Part shown: positions 54,490 through 64,000 of the stretch, piece by piece
How positions within the stretch are numbered: position 1 is the stretch's first letter
How the letters are laid out: every line of letters starts with the position of its first letter
NCBI GenBank assembly: GCA_037833965.1
Contig: AP031355.1
Location: forward strand, 4,117,501 to 4,181,500
Length of the DNA stretch: 64,000 nucleotides
Source of the DNA: Marchantia polymorpha subsp. ruderalis
Lineage: Eukaryota > Streptophyta > Marchantiopsida > Marchantiales > Marchantiaceae
Direction: 5' to 3'
Notes under the pieces: generated by a model
The model's input: the letters and a program-made list of their open reading frames with translations, nothing else
Databases searched by the model: none
Told to the model about the DNA's origin: nothing
Translations under genes and position numbers: made by a program

Positions 54490-57045
54490 CTATCTACCAC
54501 TCGCAGCATCTGCGCGAAACCAAACTACTCTACTGCACTCAGCAGATCCGGTGCTGCGCCTCCTGCGCGCCGGACTGCTCCGCTTACTGTCTCTACCTTG
54601 CCAGTCTTCCGACCGGCTGCGTAACCCCAGGCGTCGGAGCGCTGTGGTGACTTCCGACTGCAAGTGCGCCATAGTGTCGCGCGCACCCGACAAGAAGGTT
54701 TCTAATTTTCTCGCCACTCGCCGCCGACTCCGACTGTCACCTTCCGTCAATGCCGCCGCCCGAAGCTCGAACTCCCTGAGTGTAACCCTCTCTTGAGCTG
54801 CCACCTCCCAATGGGTGTATCCGTTTAGACAACGAGTCACCCGTGCCGCCAACTCTCCTCGTACCCTGCAGCTGCTCTCCACCTCTGCCAGCTGCATTTC
54901 TAAATCCGCACGTTGTGCCCTCCAATCCGAGCACTCGGTTTGCAAGTTGCACAACAACTCCTCATCCTCCTTGCGGGCTCGTTGACTTTCCTCTAAGGCG
55001 CGCGTCTGGCGCGCAAGCTCGGCTGCTAGGACTTTGTTCTGTCTCCGCTCCTCCTGCAGTTCCGACTCGATCTTTGCCTGTATTAGTTCGGCCTCCGCCT
55101 GACTCTTCGTCGCCGCATCCTCCTTCTGCTGCTGCAAGGCTTGGTACAGCTTCTGGGTGACCGCCAGGTGTTGTCGGAGGGCGGTGTTCCTATCCACATA
55201 TACTCCGCATCTAGAGGCCCACCTTGCCACCTTGCTCCTCGTCCTTCGCCTGATTGTCTCCACATAAGACTGCGGTTTTAAGGCACTTGCGTATTTGGAT
55301 GTCTTGCGATCCAGATATCGCAGGAGTGGAACTATCTGTTCGCACAGCACCCCTGTTGGCGTTTTCTGCACTGAATCCTCTTCTTGCTCTTCCGAGCTCG
55401 TCTCATCCTCAGTCTCGAGGATCTCAGTCGCCACCGAATCCCTTGGCGACTCCCTGGGACTGTGGCGCGCAGCAGCTTCTGCTGCGACTGCTGCTCCACT
55501 GCCTGCTAAAATATCCAGGGCAGTGGGAGATCCCACTGCTTGAGCCCCTGTTCCGGCTTGATCTTCGGTTTGTGAAGGGGTCGACGCCGCAGCGACTTTT
55601 GTCACTCTTGCACCGCCCGCTTCTGCTGCTTGTCCTTCCGGCGCAATCTGCGCGGAAGGTGTCCTTGCTGAAGGTGCGTCCGCCGAAGGCGTCCGCACAC
55701 TGGTCGTTGACTCCATCCGTCTCGCAGTCGGCGAATCCGGCTGACTCTCTGTTGTCCGACTCGCAGTCGGCCGACCAGCAGTTGTCCGACTGGGAGTCGG
55801 ATACACCCTGCGCGTCTTGACTCCACTTGGCCTGTTTGCTGGTGGCGTTCTTCCAGAAGTGCCTTCCGCCGAAGACGACCCTCTAAGGATTGTTGGCTCG
55901 TCAGCCAAACTCTCTTCCGCTTCCGGCCTGCTGTCCGGTTCAACGCGCCGTTCAGTTGGCCTTCCTTCCGCTTGTCGACCTTCAGTCATCCGACTCGCAG
56001 TCGGACGATCGTCAGTCCGTCCATCTCCTCCCGAAGACCGTGGTGCCTTCTGTGCAGAGGTTTCTGCCGTCTTCCCTAGGACCTGAGCAATTATCTCTTC
56101 CTGTGTGAGATTCCGCCGGGTCAGAGTTCGCCTGGTCTCCTCAGTAACAGTTGGCATTCTGCGTGCCCTCTGTTTTGGTCGACTGTGAGGCTCGGGGGTG
56201 GGCCGACCACGAGTCGGCGCAGCTGGTACTTCCGGCTGCCTGTCCTCAGGTCTCTCATCCCACTTCCGCTTGCGCGGAATGCGCTCACTTCGACGTTCTT
56301 CTGCTGCTCTGTCTGGAGCCGGAGCCGGAGGCGTACTGGCAGGTTCCTCGTCCGGATCCGTGTCTACTTCGGCCTCCCTCGAATATCTACCTGGATAAGA
56401 CCGGCTCAGCTGCGGAAACCGAGTTTTCTCAGCATTCGTCAAACATCCCATCGCCCGGTAAAACACGATTAAGTAAGGCGATAGATGATTGAGCGTTCCT
56501 CCCCTCTCTTCTTGCGCATGTTGGCGCGTCACCTTCCACAGGAGCCGTGCCCAATGCACCGGAGCTCCTGACAACACCAGCTCCACGAACTCTACCTGCC
56601 AACCATGCATGTAAGCGGTCTTGGTCGGCTGCAATATCTGCAGCAATGCTGTCGCGACATTTCTCCGCAATCGATCCTTGTAATCCCGAGTCCGGAAACC
56701 GTTCTTGGGATGTCTAGCCACCTTGAAGAGCTCATTGTAAGAGACTTCTTCCTCCTGGGACACTTTCACGCTGTCGGCCTCGAAGAGGAGATCCCCTTCC
56801 TCGCCGGCACACCTGCCCAACACCTGCGCCCAATTGCAAATTTCCCATCTCTCTGGGTGTGGGCGAAATCCACGGGAAGGCTTGTGTCTCTCTTGCAGGT
56901 ACTCGCGCACCATCTCCGGACACGTCCAATTCCACCCCCAGAGGAGAAAATCGAGCTTCAGCCTCGTCAGCACATCTTGAAATGCGCGTAGACCGATCTG
57001 CGGCACCCTGAGTGGAGACACTCGCAGCTGGGGAACCTTCGACAT
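54490..57045 (-). CDS. U3-encoded accessory protein of family B
   Basis: 851 codons from ATG 57045, preceded by AACGCA exactly as at the proposed family-A start. The frame is open a little further upstream (to 57063), but without an ATG. Residues 1-230 align with family-A residues 85-315 (LDFLLWGWN, PSRG.RPH, WAQ.LGRCAG, RTRDYKDR.RR, GGTLNHLSP). About 65% of a 51-residue stretch is identical by eye. Residues about 231-560 are a Pro/Arg/Thr/Ser-rich linker with no alignable counterpart, encoded partly by CGACTCGCAGTCGG palindromes. The C-terminal third aligns again: VPLLRYLDRK, a coiled coil, YTHWEV, LREFELRAA, GDSRSRR, LGLRSR, EDWQGR, and RRRRSTGSAECS. Preservation of both ends across diverged LTRs argues for selection on a real protein. 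Confidence 0.85.
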   Translation of the reverse strand: MSKVPQLRVSPLRVPQIGLRAFQDVLTRLKLDFLLWGWNWTCPEMVREYLQERHKPSRGFRPHPERWEICNWAQVLGRCAGEEGDLLFEADSVKVSQEEEVSYNELFKVARHPKNGFRTRDYKDRLRRNVATALLQILQPTKTAYMHGWQVEFVELVLSGAPVHWARLLWKVTRQHAQEERGGTLNHLSPYLIVFYRAMGCLTNAEKTRFPQLSRSYPGRYSREAEVDTDPDEEPASTPPAPAPDRAAEERRSERIPRKRKWDERPEDRQPEVPAAPTRGRPTPEPHSRPKQRARRMPTVTEETRRTLTRRNLTQEEIIAQVLGKTAETSAQKAPRSSGGDGRTDDRPTASRMTEGRQAEGRPTERRVEPDSRPEAEESLADEPTILRGSSSAEGTSGRTPPANRPSGVKTRRVYPTPSRTTAGRPTASRTTESQPDSPTARRMESTTSVRTPSADAPSARTPSAQIAPEGQAAEAGGARVTKVAAASTPSQTEDQAGTGAQAVGSPTALDILAGSGAAVAAEAAARHSPRESPRDSVATEILETEDETSSEEQEEDSVQKTPTGVLCEQIVPLLRYLDRKTSKYASALKPQSYVETIRRRTRSKVARWASRCGVYVDRNTALRQHLAVTQKLYQALQQQKEDAATKSQAEAELIQAKIESELQEERRQNKVLAAELARQTRALEESQRARKEDEELLCNLQTECSDWRAQRADLEMQLAEVESSCRVRGELAARVTRCLNGYTHWEVAAQERVTLREFELRAAALTEGDSRSRRRVARKLETFLSGARDTMAHLQSEVTTALRRLGLRSRSEDWQGRDSKRSSPARRRRSTGSAECSRVVWFRADAASGR

Positions 57046-57914
57046 TGCGTTGCCTGCACACACAAACGTTCTCCCTTTCGCTCACTCTCTCACAATCGCC
57101 ACTGCGCGTCGGCCACTCAAGCACTGACTGCTCACTCTCTCTGCGCTCGTTCAAGATCGCTACTCCCAATTCTTTCAAGGTCCGCCAAGATCCTTGCGCA
57201 ACTCGTCTCCGCACTCTCTACTCTCACTGCAGGTCGCTCCGCCCTTGCGCGTAATCTTGGAACTGGAAATTGCAAAGTCAAGAATGAGAGAATGAGACTG
57301 GAGCGCAGTCTTTTCTTCTCCGATTTCAAGAACGTCCAACGTTCTTACTGGTTGCAACGTACGCAGCCGGCTATACGGCTTAACGGTTCGCCCTTTGCAT
57401 GCGCGAATTCACGTCTCCGCATTGCGCGCATTCGCATGCTGAAACGTTGAATTCTCCCGCCGCCGCCACCTTCCGGACTCGAGTCCGCTGCAGGGTATAC
57501 GTCGGCCCTGTTATCTTTTCCTAACCCGCCCTTCTCCGGAGGCGTGTCGTCGCTGGTGCGTTCATTATCCGTCGGCGCCTTGCTGGAGGCGCACATCCAG
57601 CCGGAGCGAATTACGCCGGCGCGCAGTCGTACCGCCTATTTTGTCCTTTATGCCTCGTCCGTTGCTGCCAGCGCATATCCGTCAGCGCAACTCATGCCAG
57701 CGCATCCGGCCGTCAGCGCCACGTCGGAGGCGTACATCCGACCGGCGCTTTCCTTCCATGAACAGCCGCCAAGGGCGCTTCCGACTCTGAGTTGGTTTCC
57801 TCCTGTGAGCGCGTGATTCCGCCGAAGGCGCATCGCCGAGGGCGTACGGGAATCCTTTCCGGCTGTGAACCCTAGCGCGAACGGCGCATGTCCGGCTACG
57901 AGTTTTCCGACGCT

Positions 57915-58010
57915 CATAACTTCTCCATTCCTGATCCATCTCCGGCGCTCTTGGACTCGTTAGAACGAGCGTCCCGAGCTCTTTCTAATGCAACTTCAAC
58001 CAACTGGATC
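57915..58010 (-). promoter_or_regulatory. Conserved U3 module, family B
   Basis: On the minus strand GAAAGAGCTCGGGACGCTCG, TTCTAACGAGTCCAAGAGCG and AGTTATGAGCG correspond to the family-A module at 3640-3730. Here CTCGTTCTAACGAG is a near-perfect palindrome. Confidence 0.5.
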
Positions 58011-58399
58011 TACCGTGTATCCCGATTGTTATGAAGGTTTTCCCTTTCCGCGCTAGCGGCGCTTCGCCGAAGGCGCACTCATGGTCGGATGCCTTTAGAG
58101 GTCCGGGCCCTTCTCCTGACGTCTTTAGCAAAACCTTCTCCTGAGGTGTCTGCGCCGGAAGCGTAGCTTCCTTATACGCTAGAGGCGCGTGAGTAGAGAC
58201 ACCTTAAAAAGGAGCCTTTGTCGAGGGCGCCGAAGACGTGGGCGTTGGTACATCCGACTACGTGATTCTTGGTGCCCTCGTGACGATCTCATCAATCCAC
58301 TCTATTTAGCGTACCCTTCTCTAGCTACAAACACTGCTTTGGTACTAGTTTTCTAAAATTGTTTAAATTCTGCAAAAAAACAAAAAGTGTGTTACCACA

Positions 58400-58412
58400 T
58401 GCCCCCCTCCTC
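58400..58412 (-). promoter_or_regulatory. Polypurine tract, family B
   Basis: GAGGAGGGGGGCA on the minus strand just before the LTR start at 58399, identical to family A. Confidence 0.87.
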
Positions 58413-58436
58413 AATTGTGAGCGCCCACGCGAACAT

Positions 58437-61277
58437 TTACACGTGGTATTTCTTCAGACGCCATCCGTTCACGCGGGTGCCTAACCATTCTCCCGTCAGT
58501 TCTGCGAGTTGGATGGATCCATTTGGAAAAACTTCTATCACCTTGTAAGGTCCCATCCACCTCAAGTGGAGCTTGCCTGGAAATCTAGCATGTCTGCTAT
58601 CGTATAGCAGAGCCAAGTCGCCCTTCTCCAGCAGTACTGGTTTGAGCCTTCGATCGTACTTCTCCTTCCGCCTGAGTTGTAATTGCTTTGTCCGATCTTC
58701 GGCCTCTTGACGTCTTTCCTCCAGTGCCATTACCTCTTGCAGTCGATATGCCTGACTTTCTTCCGCGTCCAGCCTTCTCTGATCTAAGGTCCTCTTCGTA
58801 GGTATCTCGAATTCGATGGGTAAGATTGGATGCTGCCCATAAACTAGGAAGTAAGGTGTTTGCCTGGTGGTGACTTTTTCTGCCGTTCTATATGCCCATA
58901 AGGCGGCCGGTAGCTTGGTGTCCCAGTCATGAGCATGGTTTACAGTCACCTTGAGGAGTATCTTACAGAGTAATCCATTGGACTTCTCTGTCAGACCATT
59001 TGCCTTGGGGTTGTAAGGTGTAGTCTTTCGATGCTTAATCTGGAAGTGCCGCGTCAAACTTTCTATCACCTGATTCAGAAAGTGCGTTCCTCTGTCACTG
59101 ACTATTTCTAGGGGGCACCCGTAGCGGGTGATGATTGATTCGAATAGGAACCGTGCTACTGCGGCTGCGTCGTCGTGCCTTGTGGCTTCTGCCTCCACCA
59201 TCTTGGTCGCATAGTCTGTTGCTACCAATATGTAGCGCCTGCGCGTGCCTTTAGTGACAGGTTGTATTGGTCCCACGAAGTCGATCCCCCATTTTTCAAA
59301 CGGTGCCAATGGCATGATTGGTGTAAGAGGCCATCTCGTGGTCGGAGTCGGCCTTCCCGTTCTCTGGCAGCTGTCGCATTTGCGAACGTAGTCGTGTACA
59401 TCTTTGAACATCGTCGGCCACCAGTATCCTGCATTCACAATTTTCGTCACTGTGTTTCTGGTGGCGTAGTGACCACCAGCGTCTTCTGTGTGCATGGCTT
59501 TGACAACTCGCGGTACTTCAGACTCCTCTAGACATCTGCACAACCTCTCGTCTGCCATTTTCTTGAACAAGACCCCCTGTTGAAGCTGGTAAGGTCCCGC
59601 TTTATGAACGAAGACTGTGCGCTGCTCCGCATCCAATCCTTCCGGACATTGGAGTGTGAGCAGAAACCTGTATAAGTCCGCGTACCTGGACTCATGGCTG
59701 GCGGACAACTGAAAAAGTTGTTCGTCGGGAAAATCATCCACTACTTCCTCCTCTATGGGTTCGGTCCATAGTCGGGAGAGGTAGTCCGCGTTCTCATGGT
59801 GAACGCCTTTCCGTGTCTGTACAGTGTAGGTGAATTCCTGCAGCAGTAGTACCCACCTGGCAATTCGTCCGGACAGATCCGCCTTCTTCACCAGGTGCTG
59901 TAAGGCGTAATGATCTACATGAAACACGAACTCATAGCAGATCAAATAATGTCGAAACTTCTTGCAGGAGTACACCATTCCCAACGCCTCCCTCTCAGTT
60001 GTCGTGTACTTCTTCTCTGCTGCTGACAACTGACGACTCGCGAAGTAAATCGGGTAGTCTTTCTTGTTGTCGTCCTTCTGACTGAGAACCACTCCGATTG
60101 CAAACGCCGACGTGTCTACATAGACATGGAAAGGTCTGTTCCAATCCGGACTTCTCAGAACCGGAGCAGTCGTCAGTTTGGCTTTGAGCGTTTCAAAGGC
60201 CAGTTGTTGCTCCTTGCCCCACACATAGGGTTCATCCTTCTTAAGCAGCTTCGTCAGATCGGCTGCCAAGATGGCATACATATTTATGAACCTTCTGTAA
60301 TAACCTACATGGCCAAGGAAGGCCCTCAACTCCCGCAGATTCGTTGGCGGCTGCAGTTCAAGAATAATCTTCACCTTCTCTACATCCACTGCAATGCCAT
60401 CGGACGAAACTCGGTGCCCCAGCAGGATCCCGCTGGTCATGAAGAAGAAACATTTCTCAGGATGTAAGGACAAGCTGCTCTCCCTACATCTGTCGAACGT
60501 TTGCCGAAGATGGTTAAGGTGCTCCGACCTCTTACCGAAGACACAAAAGTCGTTGATGAAAATTTCTAGGAACTTCCTCAGGTGCTCTTGGAAGATGTTT
60601 GTCATCATCCGCTGGAACGTCGCTGGCGCGTTGCACAGACCGAACGGCATCTTGTGATAAGCATAGGTTCCCCAGTCGGTCGTGAAGGTTGTTTTGTCCT
60701 TGTCCTGTTCCCTGATGGACACCTGGTTGTAGCCGGAAAATCCGTCTAGGAAACTGTAGCATTCATGCCCTGCTACATGGTCCAGAATAGAGTCCGTGAA
60801 AGGAAGAGGGTGATGGTCCTTCCGCGTTGCTGCGTTCAGCTTCCTGAAGTCCTGACACACCCGGATCTTACCCGTCAGTTTCTTGGGCACGATCACGATA
60901 GGCGACACCCACTCGCTACTGAGTACCGGGTAGATGATTCCTGCGCTCAGGTACTTATCGATTTCGTCCTTCACCAATAATGAATATTTTGGGTTGAGCC
61001 TGTATTGGCGTTGGCGAACCGGAACTGCCTCGTCCAACAAGTCGATCCTGTGCTCTCCATACCTTGCAGGTATGCCTTTCATGTCTTCAATCTTCCATGC
61101 GAAGACATCCTCATACTGGCGAAGAAACGCCTTTACCCTGTTCAACTCTTCTCCTTGTACCTGGCTTGACACCTTCAAGCCCTTACCTGGACTGATTTGC
61201 AGTTCGCAACAATCACTCGGGTCAACAATCCCCTCTGTGTGACTGATCTCGCTTCTGCCCAGTCCGGCTGCTAGTTG
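58437..61277 (-). pseudogene. pol: Pol of family B with a mutated RT active site
   Basis: Open through 946 codons after the gag UAG to TAA 58439-58437. The first ATG is at 61178, but the homologous sequence begins right after the stop. RT, RNase H, integrase finger, DDE core and GPY-type end are all present and close to family A. However the RT motif reads FINDFCVFG: Asn at residue 209 (codon AAC, 60554-60552) replaces the first Asp of the catalytic FIDD pair seen in E2 and E5. Loss of that Asp abolishes polymerase activity in known reverse transcriptases, so although the frame is open the enzyme is probably dead. The change must postdate the insertion, or the copy was mobilised in trans. Confidence 0.88.
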
Positions 61278-61280
61278 CTA
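61272..61280 (-). promoter_or_regulatory. UAG-CAA-CUA readthrough context, family B
   Basis: Minus-strand TAG CAA CTA between PR and RT, in one frame. It differs from family A (CAATTA) at one base but still fits CARYYA. Confidence 0.78.
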
Positions 61281-64000
61281 TTCCTCATCCGGATACACCT
61301 CGTCTCCTTCCTCCTCAATGGAGCAGCAAGTGACGTAGCCCACAAAGTCTTCCGACGTTTCGGTCTCTGAAGTGCATGATGAGCTGGTCTCCCCTCCGGT
61401 TGTGTAACCGGAGGTGGTGGAAGGTGTTTCGCCCTCATGGGGTACCTTGGTCCACGGTACGGTAATGACAGTCGGAGGGTCCGCAGGGCTACGGAACTGT
61501 AATCTCTTCCTACTCCAGTCACACCTTGCTTTGGCATCGTATAGCCACGGTCTGCCAAGCAGCACATCATAACCTTTCTTCATCAGAGGTTGCAGTATTA
61601 TGTAGGACAGTTGAAAGTCCACTCCTCCAATGTTGGTTCTCACATTGCTCAACATTCCTAGTGGCATTCTGCGTGTTTGATCGGCCAGTCGCAATACTCG
61701 GGATGTAGGCTCGAAGGTCTGGAACCCCAAGGAGTTCGCTGTCTCCTCGGTCATGATATTCACGCCCGAGCCGGAGTCCACTGGTACCTTCTGAATGACA
61801 CAGCCTCCGATCTCTACTTCGATCTCTGGTGGTCCCAGGTCTCCTCCTTCCACTCTGTACACAGCCGGAAGTTTCTCTTTTCGGGGTTTGCGTGGTCGGC
61901 GCAACGAAAGCATCAGCATCCTCCTGTACGTCTTATTGTCTTCCAACAACTGGTGGAAGGAAATATTTGCCCTCTGGCTCCCCATGTCTTCCACTATGTC
62001 GTAGGGAGTGCTGGAAGTCACGGCCGGAAGTTTCCCTGTACTCGCGGTCGGAAGGGGTGTAGGGGGCCTAACTGCCTTCCGGTCGTCGGATGTCATTCCG
62101 GCGCCCAGTGCTTCCTTGATGAGGTGACTCACCTCATCTTTGATGTCCGGAAGGTAATCTCGAGTCCGGAACTCTTCTGAATACCTGTCCGCCTTTTCTG
62201 AGTTCTGCTCCGGCTGGTTGTTTCTCATAGCCGGAGGTGTACCCGGCCTTCTCCTCTGGCCTTCTCTAACTTCTTTAGACTTCCTCCTTTCTTCCCTACG
62301 CTCGAGGCGGCGAGTGTCCTCGTGGCCTTCTCCTTTCCTCTTCGAACTTCGGGTTTCTACCCGACCGCACATTACTTCTTCCTCTGGCCATACTTCGTCT
62401 CCTTCAGCTGGGTCCAGACTCAGTTCTACCTGGTTGACTTGCACTTCTTCCTTGCCCGGTGTTGATACGAAACGCACGGCTGGCCTAGGGATTTGGGGCT
62501 GGTCACATTCAGCTGCTGTATGTCCGGACTTCTTGCAATTGCTGCACAATGGTGCATACCCCATTGGCTTCCTCGGGTGGGGACAACTTGGCGCGTAATG
62601 CCCCATGTCTCCGCAGTTGTAGCAACCATCGAATTGTGGTCGAGGTCGGTTGTGATTGCCTGGAGGTGCCATGCGTCTTGGTGGGAGTGTACCCGCCATT
62701 TCCCTCGGAACAAAGCGCGGTATATGCACCGGTGGGTTCGGAGTTGTAGCTGGAGCTGTCTGTACCGAGTAGGCGGTGTCCTCAACCTGCTCAGCATAAT
62801 ACATAGGCGGCTCAGCATAATACATGGGGTTCTCCCACTGTGGTGCCCATTCGACCGCATTCACTGGGTAAGATGGCCTCGCGGACATGCACTCCGTGTT
62901 GGCATGTCCCACCTGTCCGCACGTAGTACACCAGAGATTCGCTCGTTGTCTCGCAGGTGATTTACGTCGGTCTTGGCCTCCCACTACATGAACTTTCAGG
63001 TCCGCAAAATTCTTCACCAGGTTGTCTACCTTGGCTGCGATGTCCCCTTGAGTCTTCACTGGGATTCCCTTACCTCGATCCTTCTTCTTGATCGCACTGC
63101 GTTTCTTCTTCCGTCTTTCTTCTTCTGAAGATGACGAGTCCTCTTCCTCTTCCGAGGAAGAACTTGATTCGGAGGAACTTGATTCTTCTGTCGAGGAAGG
63201 CGAGTTCCTTCTCTTCCGACGTCCGCCTTGCGACTTCTTCTTCGTCGACCGTCGGTCGCGTCTTCGAGTGTCAAGGGTTGACGTCTCAAAGGTCTCCGCG
63301 GAAGCTATCACATCTTGGATTGTGTCAGTCTTGCCTCTCCTACAGAAGGTCTCCATTTCTCTTGAGAGCCCTGTCACATACCAATCCACTGCCTGTTGTA
63401 CCGAATACGGTTCTCCCGGGCCTGTCTTCGGAATTCGATCTAGGAGGTCTTGGAATCTCTCAGTGTAGTCTCGAAGATTCTCCTTCCGCTCGCGTCGAAG
63501 ATTTCGAAGCCGGGTCAGAACTCGACTGTCATATCCGAGTTCGCGGAACCGCTTCAGAAACTTTTCCTTGAGCTGAGCCCAGGTCCGGATGCCAGTGGGG
63601 TCGGTGCTCTCATGGTTGTACCAACTACGCGCTCGTTTGCGTAGCAGGCTAGGAAAGATTCGTAATCTGTCTTCATCACTGGTCTCACGATTGGCGATGG
63701 AGACAGACTCGAAGAGCTTTATGTATGAATCTGCATCATCGTCGTCGCCCGTTCCCGTGTATCTTGGATACGAATGTTTGGTGGTAGGTTGGGAAAACAC
63801 CTGGCGGAGATTGGCTTGATGTTCTGCCATCGGTGATCCTGTCGACGGACTGATCCTAGGTTGGCCAAACTCAGGAAGAGTTCCCGTCGGAGGGATGTCC
63901 AATAGAACTGTTAGCTCAATGCTCTCGGTAGGTGAACTGGAACGCCTTTGTCTTCCAGTAGTCGGTGATGGCGATCTTTCTGCAGAGTCCTCACCGGGAG
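61278..64000 (-). CDS. gag: Gag-protease polyprotein of family B, 5' end outside window
   Basis: Open from the right window edge to TAG 61280-61278. There is no ATG at the apparent internal start near 63902 (TTG, in LTVLLDIP, which aligns with family A), so the true start lies beyond the window. It contains the Gag domain (DRLRIFPSLLRKRARSWYN), a Ser/Glu-rich run, three CCHC knuckles (CTTCGQVGH, CYNCGDMGH, CSNCKKSGH) and the protease motif VDSGSGVN with VLLGRPWL. It is similar to family A in all domains, with the linkers diverged. No break seen. It should supply capsid and protease. Confidence 0.93.
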   Translation of the reverse strand, partial: PGEDSAERSPSPTTGRQRRSSSPTESIELTVLLDIPPTGTLPEFGQPRISPSTGSPMAEHQANLRQVFSQPTTKHSYPRYTGTGDDDDADSYIKLFESVSIANRETSDEDRLRIFPSLLRKRARSWYNHESTDPTGIRTWAQLKEKFLKRFRELGYDSRVLTRLRNLRRERKENLRDYTERFQDLLDRIPKTGPGEPYSVQQAVDWYVTGLSREMETFCRRGKTDTIQDVIASAETFETSTLDTRRRDRRSTKKKSQGGRRKRRNSPSSTEESSSSESSSSSEEEEDSSSSEEERRKKKRSAIKKKDRGKGIPVKTQGDIAAKVDNLVKNFADLKVHVVGGQDRRKSPARQRANLWCTTCGQVGHANTECMSARPSYPVNAVEWAPQWENPMYYAEPPMYYAEQVEDTAYSVQTAPATTPNPPVHIPRFVPREMAGTLPPRRMAPPGNHNRPRPQFDGCYNCGDMGHYAPSCPHPRKPMGYAPLCSNCKKSGHTAAECDQPQIPRPAVRFVSTPGKEEVQVNQVELSLDPAEGDEVWPEEEVMCGRVETRSSKRKGEGHEDTRRLERREERRKSKEVREGQRRRPGTPPAMRNNQPEQNSEKADRYSEEFRTRDYLPDIKDEVSHLIKEALGAGMTSDDRKAVRPPTPLPTASTGKLPAVTSSTPYDIVEDMGSQRANISFHQLLEDNKTYRRMLMLSLRRPRKPRKEKLPAVYRVEGGDLGPPEIEVEIGGCVIQKVPVDSGSGVNIMTEETANSLGFQTFEPTSRVLRLADQTRRMPLGMLSNVRTNIGGVDFQLSYIILQPLMKKGYDVLLGRPWLYDAKARCDWSRKRLQFRSPADPPTVITVPWTKVPHEGETPSTTSGYTTGGETSSSCTSETETSEDFVGYVTCCSIEEEGDEVYPDEE

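Larger units (their letters stand above)
53536..58399 (-). repeat. Family-B giant LTR (4864 bp)
   Basis: Minus strand TGTGGTAACACAC at 58399 to GTGGGTTATTACA at 53536. It shares terminal sequences, the U3 module, TATA/hairpin and R/U5 landmarks with family A, but most of the sequence is diverged. It carries the homologous U3 ORF. Its palindromes differ: CGACTCGCAGTCGG-type motifs (about 55757, 55988, 56209) occur where family A has GCCTGTGCACAGGC. A (GT)n run is present near 53770. Confidence 0.92.
53536..64000 (-). mobile_element. Family-B Ty3/gypsy element E6, minus strand, partial
   Basis: 3' LTR 53536-58399, PPT 58400-58412, pol 58437-61277, gag-PR 61278 to the window end. It has the same plan as family A, with clearly diverged LTR and gag but closely similar pol. 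Inserted in the 5' LTR of E5, so younger than E5's insertion. RT carries a catalytic Asp-to-Asn change, so this copy is probably not autonomous. The 5' LTR and PBS are outside the window. Confidence 0.94.

Overview
This is nuclear DNA from a land plant. It is made almost entirely of nested Ty3/gypsy LTR retrotransposons, with decayed fragments of host-type genes (a PHR-type MYB-CC transcription factor and a PPR protein) between them. Element lineage: a tRNA-Asp-type primer site, a gag with three zinc knuckles, the order PR-RT-RNaseH-INT and no chromodomain point to the non-chromovirus (Athila/Tat-like) branch. The species cannot be named from the sequence. No tRNA, rRNA, CRISPR or intact host gene was seen.

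Layout. 1-1516: part of a minus-strand family-A LTR, inserted into the pol gene of an older plus-strand family-A element (E0). 1517-3337 and 19892-24712: the 3' end of E0 (pol end, polypurine tract, 3' LTR). 3338-19886: a complete family-A element (E2) nested in E0's LTR, with a perfect CGCCT target duplication. 24713-26744: AT-rich spacer with a purine-rich repeat and a decayed LINE-like/endonuclease remnant. 26750-32161: a solo family-A LTR (E3) with a TTCAT duplication. 32655-35873: a mosaic of degenerate relatives (family C) whose LTR lacks the large ORF. 35874-38460: a broken MYB-CC gene copy followed by a PPR fragment. 38940-40516: an AT-rich repeat and AT-rich DNA. 40522-53535: a minus-strand family-A element (E5) with intact gag-PR, pol and U3 ORFs. 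Its 5' LTR is interrupted by a minus-strand family-B element (E6, 53536 to the window end).

Most notable system. The LTRs are giant (5376 bp in A, 4864 bp in B; the internal region of A is about 5.8 kb). Each carries, in U3 upstream of the TATA box, one long sense ORF (1050 codons in A, 851 in B). Families A and B conserve its N-terminal domain, its C-terminal coiled-coil/basic domain and its start-codon context, while the proline-rich linker has diverged completely and is built from family-specific palindromic repeats. This is a U3-encoded accessory protein in a plant retrotransposon, placed like the sag gene in the mouse mammary tumour virus LTR. In both families PR and RT lie in one frame, separated only by UAG followed by CARYYA, the tobamovirus-type readthrough context. 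The inferred products are therefore Gag-PR, a readthrough Gag-PR-RT-RH-INT polyprotein, and the U3 protein made from the 3' LTR part of the genomic RNA or from a separate transcript.

Activity. E2's two LTRs differ at one noticed base, and E2 and E5 are nearly identical, so family A moved very recently. E2 has a 1-bp frameshift in pol, E5 has open frames throughout, and the family-B copy has a catalytic Asp-to-Asn change in RT.
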